A program made the position numbers and the translations under genes. Below are positions 1 through 7,434 of a stretch of 10,452 bases of DNA, piece by piece. The notes beneath the pieces are model-generated. The model had not been told where the DNA came from, ran no database searches, and saw nothing but the letters and a program-made list of their open reading frames with translations. The DNA is taken from the NCBI GenBank assembly GCA_013043915.1, contig JABEVH010000065.1, positions 1-10,452 of the forward strand, read 5' to 3'. The stretch comes from Pseudomonadales bacterium (GTDB lineage Bacteria; Pseudomonadota; Gammaproteobacteria; Pseudomonadales; Moraxellaceae). The number at the start of each line of letters is the position of its first letter. Position 1 is the first letter of the stretch.

Positions 1-650
1 CCTGTTAAGTGCCCCTGTCGCAGGCTAAGCAGCCGGTGCCGATAACGGGCGACCAGAGGCAAGTCGTGGGTGGCTACCAAAACGGTCATGCCTGCCTGGC
101 TTAACGTATCAAAAAGGCCCATGATTTCGTGAGCCAAATCAGGGTCCAGATTTCCCGTAGGTTCATCGGCCAACAAAAGGCGGGGTTTATTGACGATGGC
201 ACGAGCAATCCCAACACGCTGCTGCTCACCACCAGAGAGCGTGATGGGCAAGCTGCCAGCTTTATTGCCTAATCCCATCCAGTCTAAGGCAGCATGCACA
301 CGTTGATGAATTTCAACATGAGGAAGGCCGGCGATAATCAACGGCAAAGCCACATTATCAGCCACTGTTCTGTCGCGCAGTAGATTGTGGTCCTGAAAAA
401 CCATGCCTATCTGGCGCCGGATGGCTGCAATCTGGCTGCCACGTAGCCGGGAAAAATCCTGATCATTGACTACAATTTTACCTTGGCTGGCGCGCTCAAT
501 GAGCATGATCAGCCTTAACAGGGTTGATTTGCCAGCCCCTGAATGTCCAGTCAGAAAGACCATTTCGCCGCTGTCGACTTCAAAATTGACATCCTGCAGG
601 GCCTGGAAACCATTGTCGTAACGTTTGCCTACCCCTTCAAAAGAAATCAT
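1..650 (-). CDS. ftsE: Cell division ATP-binding protein FtsE (partial, C-terminal end off the window)
   Basis: ATPase of the FtsEX complex, which in gammaproteobacteria links the divisome to periplasmic cell-wall hydrolase activation. I translated it directly: it begins MISFEGVGKRYDNG and reads 216 full codons to the window edge without a stop. Visible motifs are Walker A GHSGAGKST (about 35-43), Q-loop Q86 in GMVFQDHNLL, ABC signature LSGGEQQR (138-145), Walker B LLLADEP with catalytic E163, and switch His195 in ATHD. The stretch RQIGMVFQDHNLLRDRTV is typical of FtsE rather than other ABC ATPases. FtsE is about 220 residues, so only a few are missing. The start is ATG at 650, with an AGGAGGA site 8 nt upstream inside the end of ftsY. 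ftsX is expected next, to the left of the window. Confidence 0.95.
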   Translation of the reverse strand, partial: MISFEGVGKRYDNGFQALQDVNFEVDSGEMVFLTGHSGAGKSTLLRLIMLIERASQGKIVVNDQDFSRLRGSQIAAIRRQIGMVFQDHNLLRDRTVADNVALPLIIAGLPHVEIHQRVHAALDWMGLGNKAGSLPITLSGGEQQRVGIARAIVNKPRLLLADEPTGNLDPDLAHEIMGLFDTLSQAGMTVLVATHDLPLVARYRHRLLSLRQGHLT

Positions 651-654
651 CAAC

Positions 655-1749
655 TCATTCCTCCTGAAAGAGCGCATCGACAAAATCACGTGCCTTGAAA
701 GGACGTAAATCTTCAATTTGTTCACCCACACCGATGTAACGTATGGGAATGGACCAGCGCGTTGCCAGATTGAACAACACGCCGCCCTTGGCCGTGCCAT
801 CGAGTTTGGTGACGGTCAGTCCAGTCAAGGGGATGGCAAGGTTAAAGTCCTGTACCTGATTGAGTGCATTTTGCCCAGTACCCGCATCCACAACCAGCAT
901 GACTTCATGCGGTGCCTGGGGATCTTGCTTTTTCATGACCCTGACCACCTTGCGCAGCTCTTCCATGAGATGCCCCTTGTTATGCAAGCGACCCGCCGTA
1001 TCGGCAATCAAGACATCAATGCCTTTCGCGCGGGCACTAGCCATGGCATCAAAAATAACTGAAGCTGAATCAGCTCCACTGCCTTGCGCAACAACAGGAA
1101 CCTGATTACGTTCCCCCCAAATCGTCAGCTGCTCGACAGCTGCTGCGCGAAAGGTATCACCCGCCGCTAACATGACGGAAAGATTCTGATTTTGAAAATA
1201 TTTCGCCATCTTGCCGATCGTGGTGGTTTTACCCACGCCGTTTACGCCAACCACCAGGATGACAAAAGGCTTGAACTGCAGGTCTATCTTCAGAGGCAGT
1301 ACACGAGGCTCCAACAGTTTGCTGAGTTCTTCACGCAGGGCTTTGTATAAGGCATGGGAATGCGTTAACTCCTGACGAGAAACACGTTCGGTCAGGGCTT
1401 GAATAACTTTGTGCGTGGCTTCAATACCTATATCGGCAGCAATAAGCTGCGTTTCGATATCTTCCATGAGTTCATCGTCAATCTCCTTGCCACCTATCAG
1501 TACCGTGGCAAGACCTGAAGCCAGGCTCTCGCGTGTGCGGCTGAGACCGGATTTCATCCGGTCAAAAAAACTATCTGTTCGAGGTGCAACGCCCAGTTCT
1601 GGTTGCGTTGCTGCAGGAATAGGATTTTCCTTGGCGGGAAGAGACGGTATAGGATCATGGGTATCGAGTAGATCGTCGTTACCGGTGAACCAGGACTTCA
1701 TACGCTGTCCCCAGCGTGAACTGGAGTTACCCTGATCGCTATCTGACAT
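655..1749 (-). CDS. ftsY: Signal recognition particle receptor FtsY
   Basis: GTPase that docks ribosome-SRP complexes at the inner membrane for co-translational insertion. The 364-aa product has a variable N-terminal part (about 1-60), a positively charged amphipathic stretch FFDRMKSGLSRTRESL (61-76) typical of the membrane-targeting helix before the N domain, a four-helix N domain (about 77-155) and a G domain. GTPase motifs are all present: G1 GVNGVGKTT (168-176), DTFRAAA (198-204), DTAGR (250-254), TKLDGTAKGG (314-323) and the closing GVGEQIEDLRPF (346-357). The acidic N-terminal domain is much shorter than in E. coli FtsY (497 aa), as in many other bacteria. An AGGAG sits 12 nt before the ATG, a rather long spacing. 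It forms an operon with ftsE and is divergent from the M16 protease operon. Confidence 0.97.
   Translation of the reverse strand: MSDSDQGNSSSRWGQRMKSWFTGNDDLLDTHDPIPSLPAKENPIPAATQPELGVAPRTDSFFDRMKSGLSRTRESLASGLATVLIGGKEIDDELMEDIETQLIAADIGIEATHKVIQALTERVSRQELTHSHALYKALREELSKLLEPRVLPLKIDLQFKPFVILVVGVNGVGKTTTIGKMAKYFQNQNLSVMLAAGDTFRAAAVEQLTIWGERNQVPVVAQGSGADSASVIFDAMASARAKGIDVLIADTAGRLHNKGHLMEELRKVVRVMKKQDPQAPHEVMLVVDAGTGQNALNQVQDFNLAIPLTGLTVTKLDGTAKGGVLFNLATRWSIPIRYIGVGEQIEDLRPFKARDFVDALFQEE
659..665 (-). promoter_or_regulatory. Ribosome binding site of ftsE, inside ftsY
   Basis: AGGAGGA on the minus strand, 8 nt before the ftsE ATG at 650. It lies within the last codons and stop region of ftsY, so translation of ftsE is probably coupled to that of ftsY. 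It also decides the ftsE start: the ATG overlapping the ftsY stop runs into TGA after two codons. Confidence 0.75.
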
Positions 1750-1856
1750 GATCTTCGAAAGCTCCTGCCATGAAACAAGACATTAACAATACGCCACTGC
1801 CGATATGCCGGCTATTGGGCTATGCTACCACTCCTGATGCGAGGGCCACAGCTTCG

Positions 1857-3179
1857 ATGATGAGAAAGATAAGCGGACTGATATTTGGGGCGGCATATTG
1901 CTGGTTGGCAAGTAATGTTGAGGCGGCTACGGCGGACATGACGCTGGATAATGGCCTGAGGGTGGTCGTGCGCGAGGATCACAGGTCTCCTGTCGTCGTC
2001 GTGGAAGTTGCTTACCGTGTTGGCGCTGTAGATGAAAAAGACGGTAAGACCGGGCTGGCACATATGCTTGAACATATGATGTTCAAAGGAACAGCCAAAG
2101 TGCCTGGCGAGCAGTACTCTCGTATCGTGGCTCATTACGGTGGCGAAGAGAATGCTTTTACCACGGATGACTTCACGGCTTATTACCAAGTCGAATCTGC
2201 AGATAGATTACCTTTAGCCTTGGAGCTAGAGGCAGATAGAATGGAAGGTCTCAGCCTCAAAGCTGAAGATTTCAAAGAAGAGCATCGTGTTGTCATGGAA
2301 GAGCGCCGCTGGCGAATTGACGATAACCCCATGGCATTGGCAGGTGAGCATTTCAGTGCTGTAGCCAACATGGCCTCACCTTATCGTCGCCCCACGATAG
2401 GCTGGATGCCTGATATACAGGGCTTGACCATAGAAGATGTACGCGATTGGTATCATCGTTGGTATGCACCAAATAATGCGGTATTGGTTATCGTGGGTGA
2501 TGTAGATACGAAGCAGGTTATGGCTGAGGCCCAGCATTTTTTTGGAGGGTTAAAGGCTCATCCACTGCCGTTTGCTGTGGTGCCTCGCGAGCCAGAAGTG
2601 CCAGGACAACGATGCTTGAAACTGCATGTCAAAACACAGGTTCCCACCTTGCTCATGGCCTTTAATGCTCCAGGTTTACGAACAGCAGGACACCTTGAAG
2701 ATGTCTATGCGCTCACCATGCTGGCGGGCATTCTGGATCAGGGCGATAGTTCAAGAATGGAACAAGATTTGGTTCGAGGGCAGCAGATCGCATCAACAGC
2801 GGATGTCAGTTACAGCGGAATCGCTCGCGGTGATACGCTGGTAGAGTTCAGCGGTATCCCTGCTCAGGGTCATGGGCTGGCAGACCTACGTACAGCTTTT
2901 ATGAAAGAAATAAAAGCCTTACAGGATAAGCCACCCTCAGATGAAGAAATGAAGCGAGTTATGGCTCAGCTAAAGGCCGCTGATATTTTCAGCCACGATT
3001 CGTTATCAGGCATCGCCGAGTCCTTAGTTGGTTTTGAGGCCATAGGGCTGACTTGGCATGATAGAGATGCTTATATGGAGCACCTGCATCAGGTAACGCC
3101 AGAGCAAGTACAGGCTGTGGCGCGCACCTATCTGGTACCTGAGCGTATGACGGTTGGTGAATTGGAGCCCAAGTCTTGA
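1857..3179 (+). CDS. Periplasmic M16B zinc peptidase, catalytic subunit
   Basis: Insulinase/pitrilysin-family metallopeptidase, expected to cut peptides in the periplasm. The frame is open from 1770, but I place the start at the ATG pair 1857/1860. These codons lead directly into a signal peptide (MMRKISGLIFGAAYCWLASNVEA, predicted cut before ATADM), and GAGGG lies 11 nt upstream; the 1770 ATG has no clear ribosome binding site. The product is then 440 aa, normal for M16B. Numbering from 1857, the zinc site is H69-M-L-E72-H73, with third ligand about E149 in VVMEERR. The C-terminal half has VRGQQIAST where other family members carry the R/Y pair; the Tyr position appears to be Thr. That deficit is complemented by the next gene, which it overlaps by 4 nt. 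The family is clear; the natural substrate is unknown. Confidence 0.9.
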   Translation: MMRKISGLIFGAAYCWLASNVEAATADMTLDNGLRVVVREDHRSPVVVVEVAYRVGAVDEKDGKTGLAHMLEHMMFKGTAKVPGEQYSRIVAHYGGEENAFTTDDFTAYYQVESADRLPLALELEADRMEGLSLKAEDFKEEHRVVMEERRWRIDDNPMALAGEHFSAVANMASPYRRPTIGWMPDIQGLTIEDVRDWYHRWYAPNNAVLVIVGDVDTKQVMAEAQHFFGGLKAHPLPFAVVPREPEVPGQRCLKLHVKTQVPTLLMAFNAPGLRTAGHLEDVYALTMLAGILDQGDSSRMEQDLVRGQQIASTADVSYSGIARGDTLVEFSGIPAQGHGLADLRTAFMKEIKALQDKPPSDEEMKRVMAQLKAADIFSHDSLSGIAESLVGFEAIGLTWHDRDAYMEHLHQVTPEQVQAVARTYLVPERMTVGELEPKS

Positions 3180-4588
3180 AATACTTTATGATAGCCATCC
3201 TGACCTGGGCGTCGTTGCTAAGCCATGCTGAAGGTGAACATTTTGCGTCGGTTGGCCCCATCACAGCCTTAGGTCAGCTGGAAAGTTCTCATAATCTAAA
3301 CATGCGACCACATCTAAGGCCCTTCGATATACGGCGATGGCAAACCAAAGCGGGAACATCGGTAATGTTCGTCAGGGCAGATGATGTTCCCATGCTGGAT
3401 ATGCGTGTAGTTTTCAACGCAGGGGCGGCCCGAGATGCTGATCAGCCAGGATTGGCCTATACATTATCAAATATGATGTTCCAAGGTACGGAAAAACAAA
3501 CAGCCGCTGAGATTGCCGCTACGTTTGAGCGCATGGGCGCACAATTTAGTAGCAGTTCTGCGCGCGATATGGCTTTGGTAGAGTTGCGTACCTTAACCGA
3601 TCCCCAGTACATGGATGCTGTATTGCAGGAGTTTACCCTGGCAGCGACTCAGCCGAAATTTAGGGAAGAAGATTTTCAGCGTGTCCGTAACCAGGAATTA
3701 GTGGGTCTCAAGCAGATGCTGCAATCTCCCGGTGCACAGGCTACCAAATTATTCTGGTCCACGCTTTATGCTCATTCACCCTACGCAACCTTGCCTCAAG
3801 GTGACCTACCCAGTTTACAACAGATGAAGCCGGCGGATATTGAGGCGTTTTTTAGGCGTTACTACAATGCGCATAATGCCATTTTGGTTATGGTTGGCGC
3901 GATTGATGAGGCCAAGGCAAGATCAATCAGCGAAACATTCACGGCTTCGTTGCCTGAAGGGGTTGCAGCCCCCGCATTACCTGATCAACTGCCTTTGGCT
4001 AAAGCTGAAAACGTACATCTAGAGTTTCCGTCTGAGCAGACTCATATTTTAATGGGAGGTCTGGGAATTCGACGCGATAATCCTGATTATTATGCGCTTT
4101 CTGTGGGCAACGAGATCTTGGGTGGAGGCGGTTTCAGCTCATGGCTTACGCGAGAAATCCGAGTCAAGCGAGGGTATTCCTACAGTGTGGCCAGCTATTT
4201 TATTCCTATGCAGGCCACCGGACCTTGGATGATATCCATGCAAACGCGCAATGATCAGACCCAGGCTGCGCTGCAGGTAACGCACGACGTGATTGATGCT
4301 TTCTTGAAAGAAGGCCCAACGGCAGCAGAATTGCAGGAGACCAAAGACCAGGTAGTGGGAGGTTATCCACTCAGTTTGGCGAGCAACTACAGTATTTTGG
4401 GAAATCTCGCTGCGATGGGCTTTTATCATCTGCCTGCTGATTTTCTCGAACATTACCCGGATGCTATCGAGGCGGTTACCTTGGCTCAGGTCAAGGATGC
4501 CATGAAACGCCATGTACGACAGGATACTTGGGTCACCGTTACCGTGGGTCTGACGACAGCCAAGCATGACACGCCACCCCAACCTTGA
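3176..4588 (+). CDS. Periplasmic M16B peptidase-family protein, non-catalytic subunit with R/Y pair
   Basis: Partner subunit of the upstream M16B peptidase. The start is TTG at 3176, overlapping the previous stop by 4 nt, with GGAG 8 nt upstream. It is preferred over ATG at 3188 because only the longer form keeps the Lys of the signal peptide MKYFMIAILTWASLLSHA. The product is 470 aa. Where active members have HxxEH, this protein reads Y95-T-L-S-N99, so it cannot bind zinc there. It keeps the R/Y substrate-binding pair, R329 and Y336 in IRVKRGYSYSV, next to the glycine-rich NEILGGGGFSSWL. This division of labour matches characterised bacterial M16B heterodimers such as the Sphingomonas Sph2681/Sph2682 pair. 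Heterodimer formation is inferred from motif complementarity and adjacency. rsmD begins within its last 23 nt. Confidence 0.9.
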   Translation: MKYFMIAILTWASLLSHAEGEHFASVGPITALGQLESSHNLNMRPHLRPFDIRRWQTKAGTSVMFVRADDVPMLDMRVVFNAGAARDADQPGLAYTLSNMMFQGTEKQTAAEIAATFERMGAQFSSSSARDMALVELRTLTDPQYMDAVLQEFTLAATQPKFREEDFQRVRNQELVGLKQMLQSPGAQATKLFWSTLYAHSPYATLPQGDLPSLQQMKPADIEAFFRRYYNAHNAILVMVGAIDEAKARSISETFTASLPEGVAAPALPDQLPLAKAENVHLEFPSEQTHILMGGLGIRRDNPDYYALSVGNEILGGGGFSSWLTREIRVKRGYSYSVASYFIPMQATGPWMISMQTRNDQTQAALQVTHDVIDAFLKEGPTAAELQETKDQVVGGYPLSLASNYSILGNLAAMGFYHLPADFLEHYPDAIEAVTLAQVKDAMKRHVRQDTWVTVTVGLTTAKHDTPPQP

Positions 4589-5159
4589 GCATCGTCAGCG
4601 CAATAAGGTCCGTATTATTTCTGGTCGATGGCGCGGTCGATGGATTGAGTTTCTTGATAGCCCCGGGCTGCGTCCTACACCTAATCGGGTGAGGGAGACG
4701 TTGTTCAACTGGCTGCAAGGGTATGTGCCCGGTGCCCGAGTTCTGGATCTATTTGCCGGCTCAGGTGCTCTGGGATTTGAAGCCGCATCTAGGGGGGCAT
4801 CAAGGTGTACCCTAATTGAGCGCGATGCCAGAAATATTGATATGCTGCAAGCACAGGCCAACAAACTGGTTACCGACTCGATAGACATCATACAGGCTGA
4901 TGCCCTGACTTGGTTGAAACAGCCGCGGCATGAGAATACTTATGACGTGGTTTTTGTAGATCCACCCTTTGATCTTGGACTTTGGCAGGCTACCCTGGCG
5001 AGTTTGATACAATATCAATGGCTTGCCCTAGGGGCGCAAGTTTATGTGGAAATGCCTGTGGGTGTCGCCAATACCTTGGATATTTTAACCTTAGGAATTC
5101 GTCGTCAGTTACGGGCAGGTGATGTAGAAGTCTGGCTACTCACCCAAGAGAGTTTGTAA
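4566..5159 (+). CDS. rsmD: 16S rRNA (guanine(966)-N(2))-methyltransferase RsmD
   Basis: SAM-dependent methyltransferase that modifies G966 of 16S rRNA (E. coli numbering) in the small ribosomal subunit. The product is 197 aa, the usual size. The N-terminal block RIISGRWRGR (16-25) followed by LRPTPNRVRETLFNWL (35-50) is diagnostic of the family. Motif I is DLFAGSGALGFEAASRG (61-77), the acidic residue after strand 2 is E85 in LIERD, and the catalytic motif IV is DPPF (132-135) in YDVVFVDPPFD. The ATG at 4566 overlaps the previous gene by 23 nt, and I see no strong ribosome binding site, so translation is probably coupled. rsmD beside an M16 pair and ftsY is a recurring gammaproteobacterial neighbourhood; a functional link to the proteases is not evident. 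Confidence 0.96.
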   Translation: MTRHPNLEHRQRNKVRIISGRWRGRWIEFLDSPGLRPTPNRVRETLFNWLQGYVPGARVLDLFAGSGALGFEAASRGASRCTLIERDARNIDMLQAQANKLVTDSIDIIQADALTWLKQPRHENTYDVVFVDPPFDLGLWQATLASLIQYQWLALGAQVYVEMPVGVANTLDILTLGIRRQLRAGDVEVWLLTQESL

Positions 5160-5193
5160 ATCAGGCAACTTCTTGTGTAACAAGGAGATACGC

Positions 5194-5223
5194 TTGACTC
5201 TTCAACTTATTTATGGCTAGTAT
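5194..5223 (+). promoter_or_regulatory. Possible sigma70 promoter for the beta-barrel protein gene
   Basis: TTGACT (5194-5199, five of six consensus bases) and TAGTAT (5218-5223, four of six) are separated by 18 bp, about 30 bp before the ATG at 5254. This is the only reasonable promoter I see in the 94-bp gap after rsmD. It is a pattern match by eye. Confidence 0.4.
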
Positions 5224-5253
5224 CATTGAAGCATATTGCATGGAGATACACCT

Positions 5254-5787
5254 ATGTTCCCTAAAGTAATGGGCTTGGCCGTGTGCGCGGCGTTAGTAGC
5301 TGCCGACGTATATGCCGATCCCGAACAGCCCTACGTGGGGTTGAACTATGGTTTGATGACCGATCATACCTACTCCGGCAATAGTAGCGGTCAGCGTATG
5401 GGGGTGGTGGTAGCTCGTTTTGGCGATGATTTGAATGAGTATTTCGGTGTGGAAGCTCATTTGGCCACGGGAGGCAGTGATGCCAAGCTGACGAATGGTG
5501 TAGTTAATGAAAGTTTACACCTCTATTCCATGGAATCAGCGTTCGCTAAACCCCAGATTCAGATAGACAGTTTTTCGCTCTACGGGTTGCTGGGTCTGTC
5601 CGCATGGCGTACAGCCCTGACCGGTACCATGATCAATAAGACATGGCAATCAGATCATAGCGCGGCTGTTGGGGCAGGTGTGCGAGTGCCTATGACCTCC
5701 TCGGGAAAATGGTTATTCGATGCTACCTATGTTCACTTAAAGAACAGTCAGAGCTATGCGATGGCTGGTGTTGATTACCGTTTTTAG
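5254..5787 (+). CDS. Small outer-membrane beta-barrel protein
   Basis: 177-aa secreted protein, probably an eight-stranded OmpA/OmpX-type barrel. The frame is open from a TTG at 5236, but ATG 5254 has GGAG 8 nt upstream and opens a clean signal peptide MFPKVMGLAVCAALVAADVYA, cut before DPEQ. The mature part alternates polar and hydrophobic/aromatic residues (YVGLNYGLM, MGVVVARFG, YFGVEAHLA, LYGLLGLSAW, WLFDATYVHL) and ends GVDYRF. A terminal Phe is the usual signal for the BAM outer-membrane assembly machinery. No peptidoglycan-binding OmpA domain follows. It has its own likely promoter and is convergent with the Anbu gene, with only 8 bp between stops. The fold and location are well supported; the function is unknown. 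Confidence 0.8.
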   Translation: MFPKVMGLAVCAALVAADVYADPEQPYVGLNYGLMTDHTYSGNSSGQRMGVVVARFGDDLNEYFGVEAHLATGGSDAKLTNGVVNESLHLYSMESAFAKPQIQIDSFSLYGLLGLSAWRTALTGTMINKTWQSDHSAAVGAGVRVPMTSSGKWLFDATYVHLKNSQSYAMAGVDYRF

Positions 5788-5795
5788 CGGTGTGC

Positions 5796-6524
5796 TTAAA
5801 GTCCCCAAGGAAGATCGGGTATGCTTGCAAAAAGCTGTCGTAAACCTTGGGACCAGGCTTCTCGCAATTTGACCAGATAGAGATCTCCATCAACAAAACG
5901 GTGTTGCAGTGCCGGTTGCAAGCGGCCTGAAACATGGATCATTAGATCGACGGGCAATCCGACTGAAAGGTTGGATCGTATGGTGGAGTCAAAGGACACC
6001 AAGACACACTTGGCTGCTTCCATCAGTTCGGTGTTGTGTTCAATGACGCGATCAAGTATGGGTTTACCGTATTTTGACTCACCTATTTGCAGGTAGGGCG
6101 TATCCTCAGTAGCTTCAATAAAGTTACCCTGAGGATAGATATTAAAGAGACGATGCGTGTCGCCAGTGATCTGCCCCCCCAACAGAAAAGAGCAACTGAA
6201 ATCAACACCTGCATCTCTTCCCTCGCGGCTTTGGTCACGTTCAGTGACTTCTCTGAGAGTCTGGCCGATAAGGCATGCTGCATCGTACATGGAGCTAACG
6301 TTATTCAGATTCTCATGTTGACTGTGCAGGCGCTGTTGTAACAGCGATAGTACACTCTGCGTTGTAGCAAGGTTTCCTGCTGAAAGCAGAATGAGTAACC
6401 GGTCAGAAGCAGCAAAAGAGGTCATCTTGCGAAACGTAGCTATATGGTCCACGCCTGCATGGGTGCGTGAATCAGAGGCCATGACCAAGCCGGATTCAAC
6501 ACGTACGGCCACACAGTAGGTCAT
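5796..6524 (-). CDS. Anbu-type proteasome-like peptidase (COG3484)
   Basis: Ntn-hydrolase of the bacterial Anbu family, homologous to proteasome beta subunits and HslV. The product is 242 aa, usual for the family. The N-terminus MTYCVAVRVESGLVMASDSR places the nucleophile Thr2 directly after the initiator Met, so no long propeptide needs removal. The other proteasome-type catalytic residues fit D18 (ASDSR) and K33 (FRKM). Further family stretches are FSCSFLLGGQ (108-117), GESKYGKPILDR (148-159) and RSNLSVGLPVDL (183-194). GGAGGG lies 6 nt before the ATG, which overlaps the alpha-E stop by one base (TGATG), so translation is coupled. Anbu structures are known, but physiological substrates are not settled. 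It is the last gene of the ATP-grasp/alpha-E operon and may process that pair's product (inference). Confidence 0.92.
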   Translation of the reverse strand: MTYCVAVRVESGLVMASDSRTHAGVDHIATFRKMTSFAASDRLLILLSAGNLATTQSVLSLLQQRLHSQHENLNNVSSMYDAACLIGQTLREVTERDQSREGRDAGVDFSCSFLLGGQITGDTHRLFNIYPQGNFIEATEDTPYLQIGESKYGKPILDRVIEHNTELMEAAKCVLVSFDSTIRSNLSVGLPVDLMIHVSGRLQPALQHRFVDGDLYLVKLREAWSQGLRQLFASIPDLPWGL

Positions 6525-7432
6525 CAGACTCCCTCCAGATAGGCACTTTGAACGCTGGAGCCCAGGCTGGATAAGGTGGCCAGATAATTGATAAGCGCTT
6601 GCGCCAAGCCAGAAGCTAGAACATTACTAATGCGATTGTAACGCAGATTGGCGAGTAATTCTGCACAGATCCGGCGCGTATCTAGTCCAGCAAGACCATT
6701 GATCAGCTCAAGAGTTTGACTAGCTTCCATCACACAGGCATGCAGTGAACGCGGAAAACTGACATCGAGTAAAAGCAGTTCAGCAACATCCTCATAGACC
6801 ATGCGATCACGATAAATCTCGCGATAGCTTTCCATGGCTGAAAGTGAACGTAATAAAATTTCCCAGGAAGAAATGCCTTCAGTGACTGAAGAGGCCTGTA
6901 CCAGCAGGATGCGAAGGGTATTGTCAGCACGTTCAAGAAAACTACCCAGACGGGAGAAGTTGAAAGCCTGATTGCGGCGTATAGTGCCAAAGGTGACACC
7001 CCGGAATAAATGACTGCGCTCTTTCACCCAGTCGAGAAAATGCCGATAACCCTGGGCAGATTGACGTTCGCGGTTCATGTCACGAAGTTCAAGCCAGGTG
7101 GCATTGATGGTTTCCCACATCTCGCCTGTAATACTGCCACGTACTACATGAGCATTTTCCCTGGCCGTCTTTAGGCAGCTGTAGATACTTGAGGGGTTGC
7201 GTGGGTTGAGGGTACAAAATCTCATGAGATTATCGATAGTCAGGAGTTCTCCCTGGCTAAGAAACAAGGCTTCTGTACCGCTGATGGTTAAGGGCGCTCT
7301 TAGGGCTTCACGGTCAAGTACACCAGGTAATAGCGACATCTGATACAGAACATCGAGTAGACGGGCATAATTTTCGGCGCGCTCAATCTGACGGGACATC
7401 CAGTAAATACAATCTGCTGTGCGGCTTAGCAT
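6524..7432 (-). CDS. Alpha-E domain protein (COG2307)
   Basis: All-helical protein of the alpha-E family, encoded almost always beside the circularly permuted ATP-grasp enzyme of COG2308 and thought to act with it. The N-terminus MLSRTADCIYWMSRQIERAENYARLL is the family hallmark. Later landmarks are MRFCTLNPRNPSSIYSCL, the FRGVTFGTIRRNQAFNFSRL stretch and LGSFLERADNTLRILL. The frame is open from a GTG at 7438, but ATG 7432 gives the canonical MLSRTA start with GGAGGG 9 nt upstream, so I use it (302 aa). It begins 2 nt after the ATP-grasp stop, and its own stop overlaps the Anbu start. No enzymatic motif is obvious; a scaffold or accessory role in peptide-like ligation is inferred from family context. 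Confidence 0.92.
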   Translation of the reverse strand: MLSRTADCIYWMSRQIERAENYARLLDVLYQMSLLPGVLDREALRAPLTISGTEALFLSQGELLTIDNLMRFCTLNPRNPSSIYSCLKTARENAHVVRGSITGEMWETINATWLELRDMNRERQSAQGYRHFLDWVKERSHLFRGVTFGTIRRNQAFNFSRLGSFLERADNTLRILLVQASSVTEGISSWEILLRSLSAMESYREIYRDRMVYEDVAELLLLDVSFPRSLHACVMEASQTLELINGLAGLDTRRICAELLANLRYNRISNVLASGLAQALINYLATLSSLGSSVQSAYLEGV

Positions 7433-7434
7433 GG

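Noticed and set aside
718..1062. 114-aa plus-strand frame, with others at 860-1105 and 1409-1735
   Set aside because: All are antisense to ftsY, whose GTPase motifs are complete; no ribosome binding site or family match.
1798..1826. Candidate promoter TGCCGA - TATGCT before the M16 operon
   Set aside because: The -35 matches consensus very poorly; not strong enough to list.
1770..1856. Longer N-terminus for the first M16 protease, starting at 1770
   Set aside because: The extra 29 residues would precede and spoil the signal peptide, and no ribosome binding site is seen; the region more likely holds divergent promoters for ftsY and the protease.
3283..4588. Second M16 protein as a degraded pseudogene, because HxxEH is missing
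   Set aside because: The frame is intact at full length, and the R/Y motif and signal peptide are kept; the loss fits a non-catalytic partner subunit.
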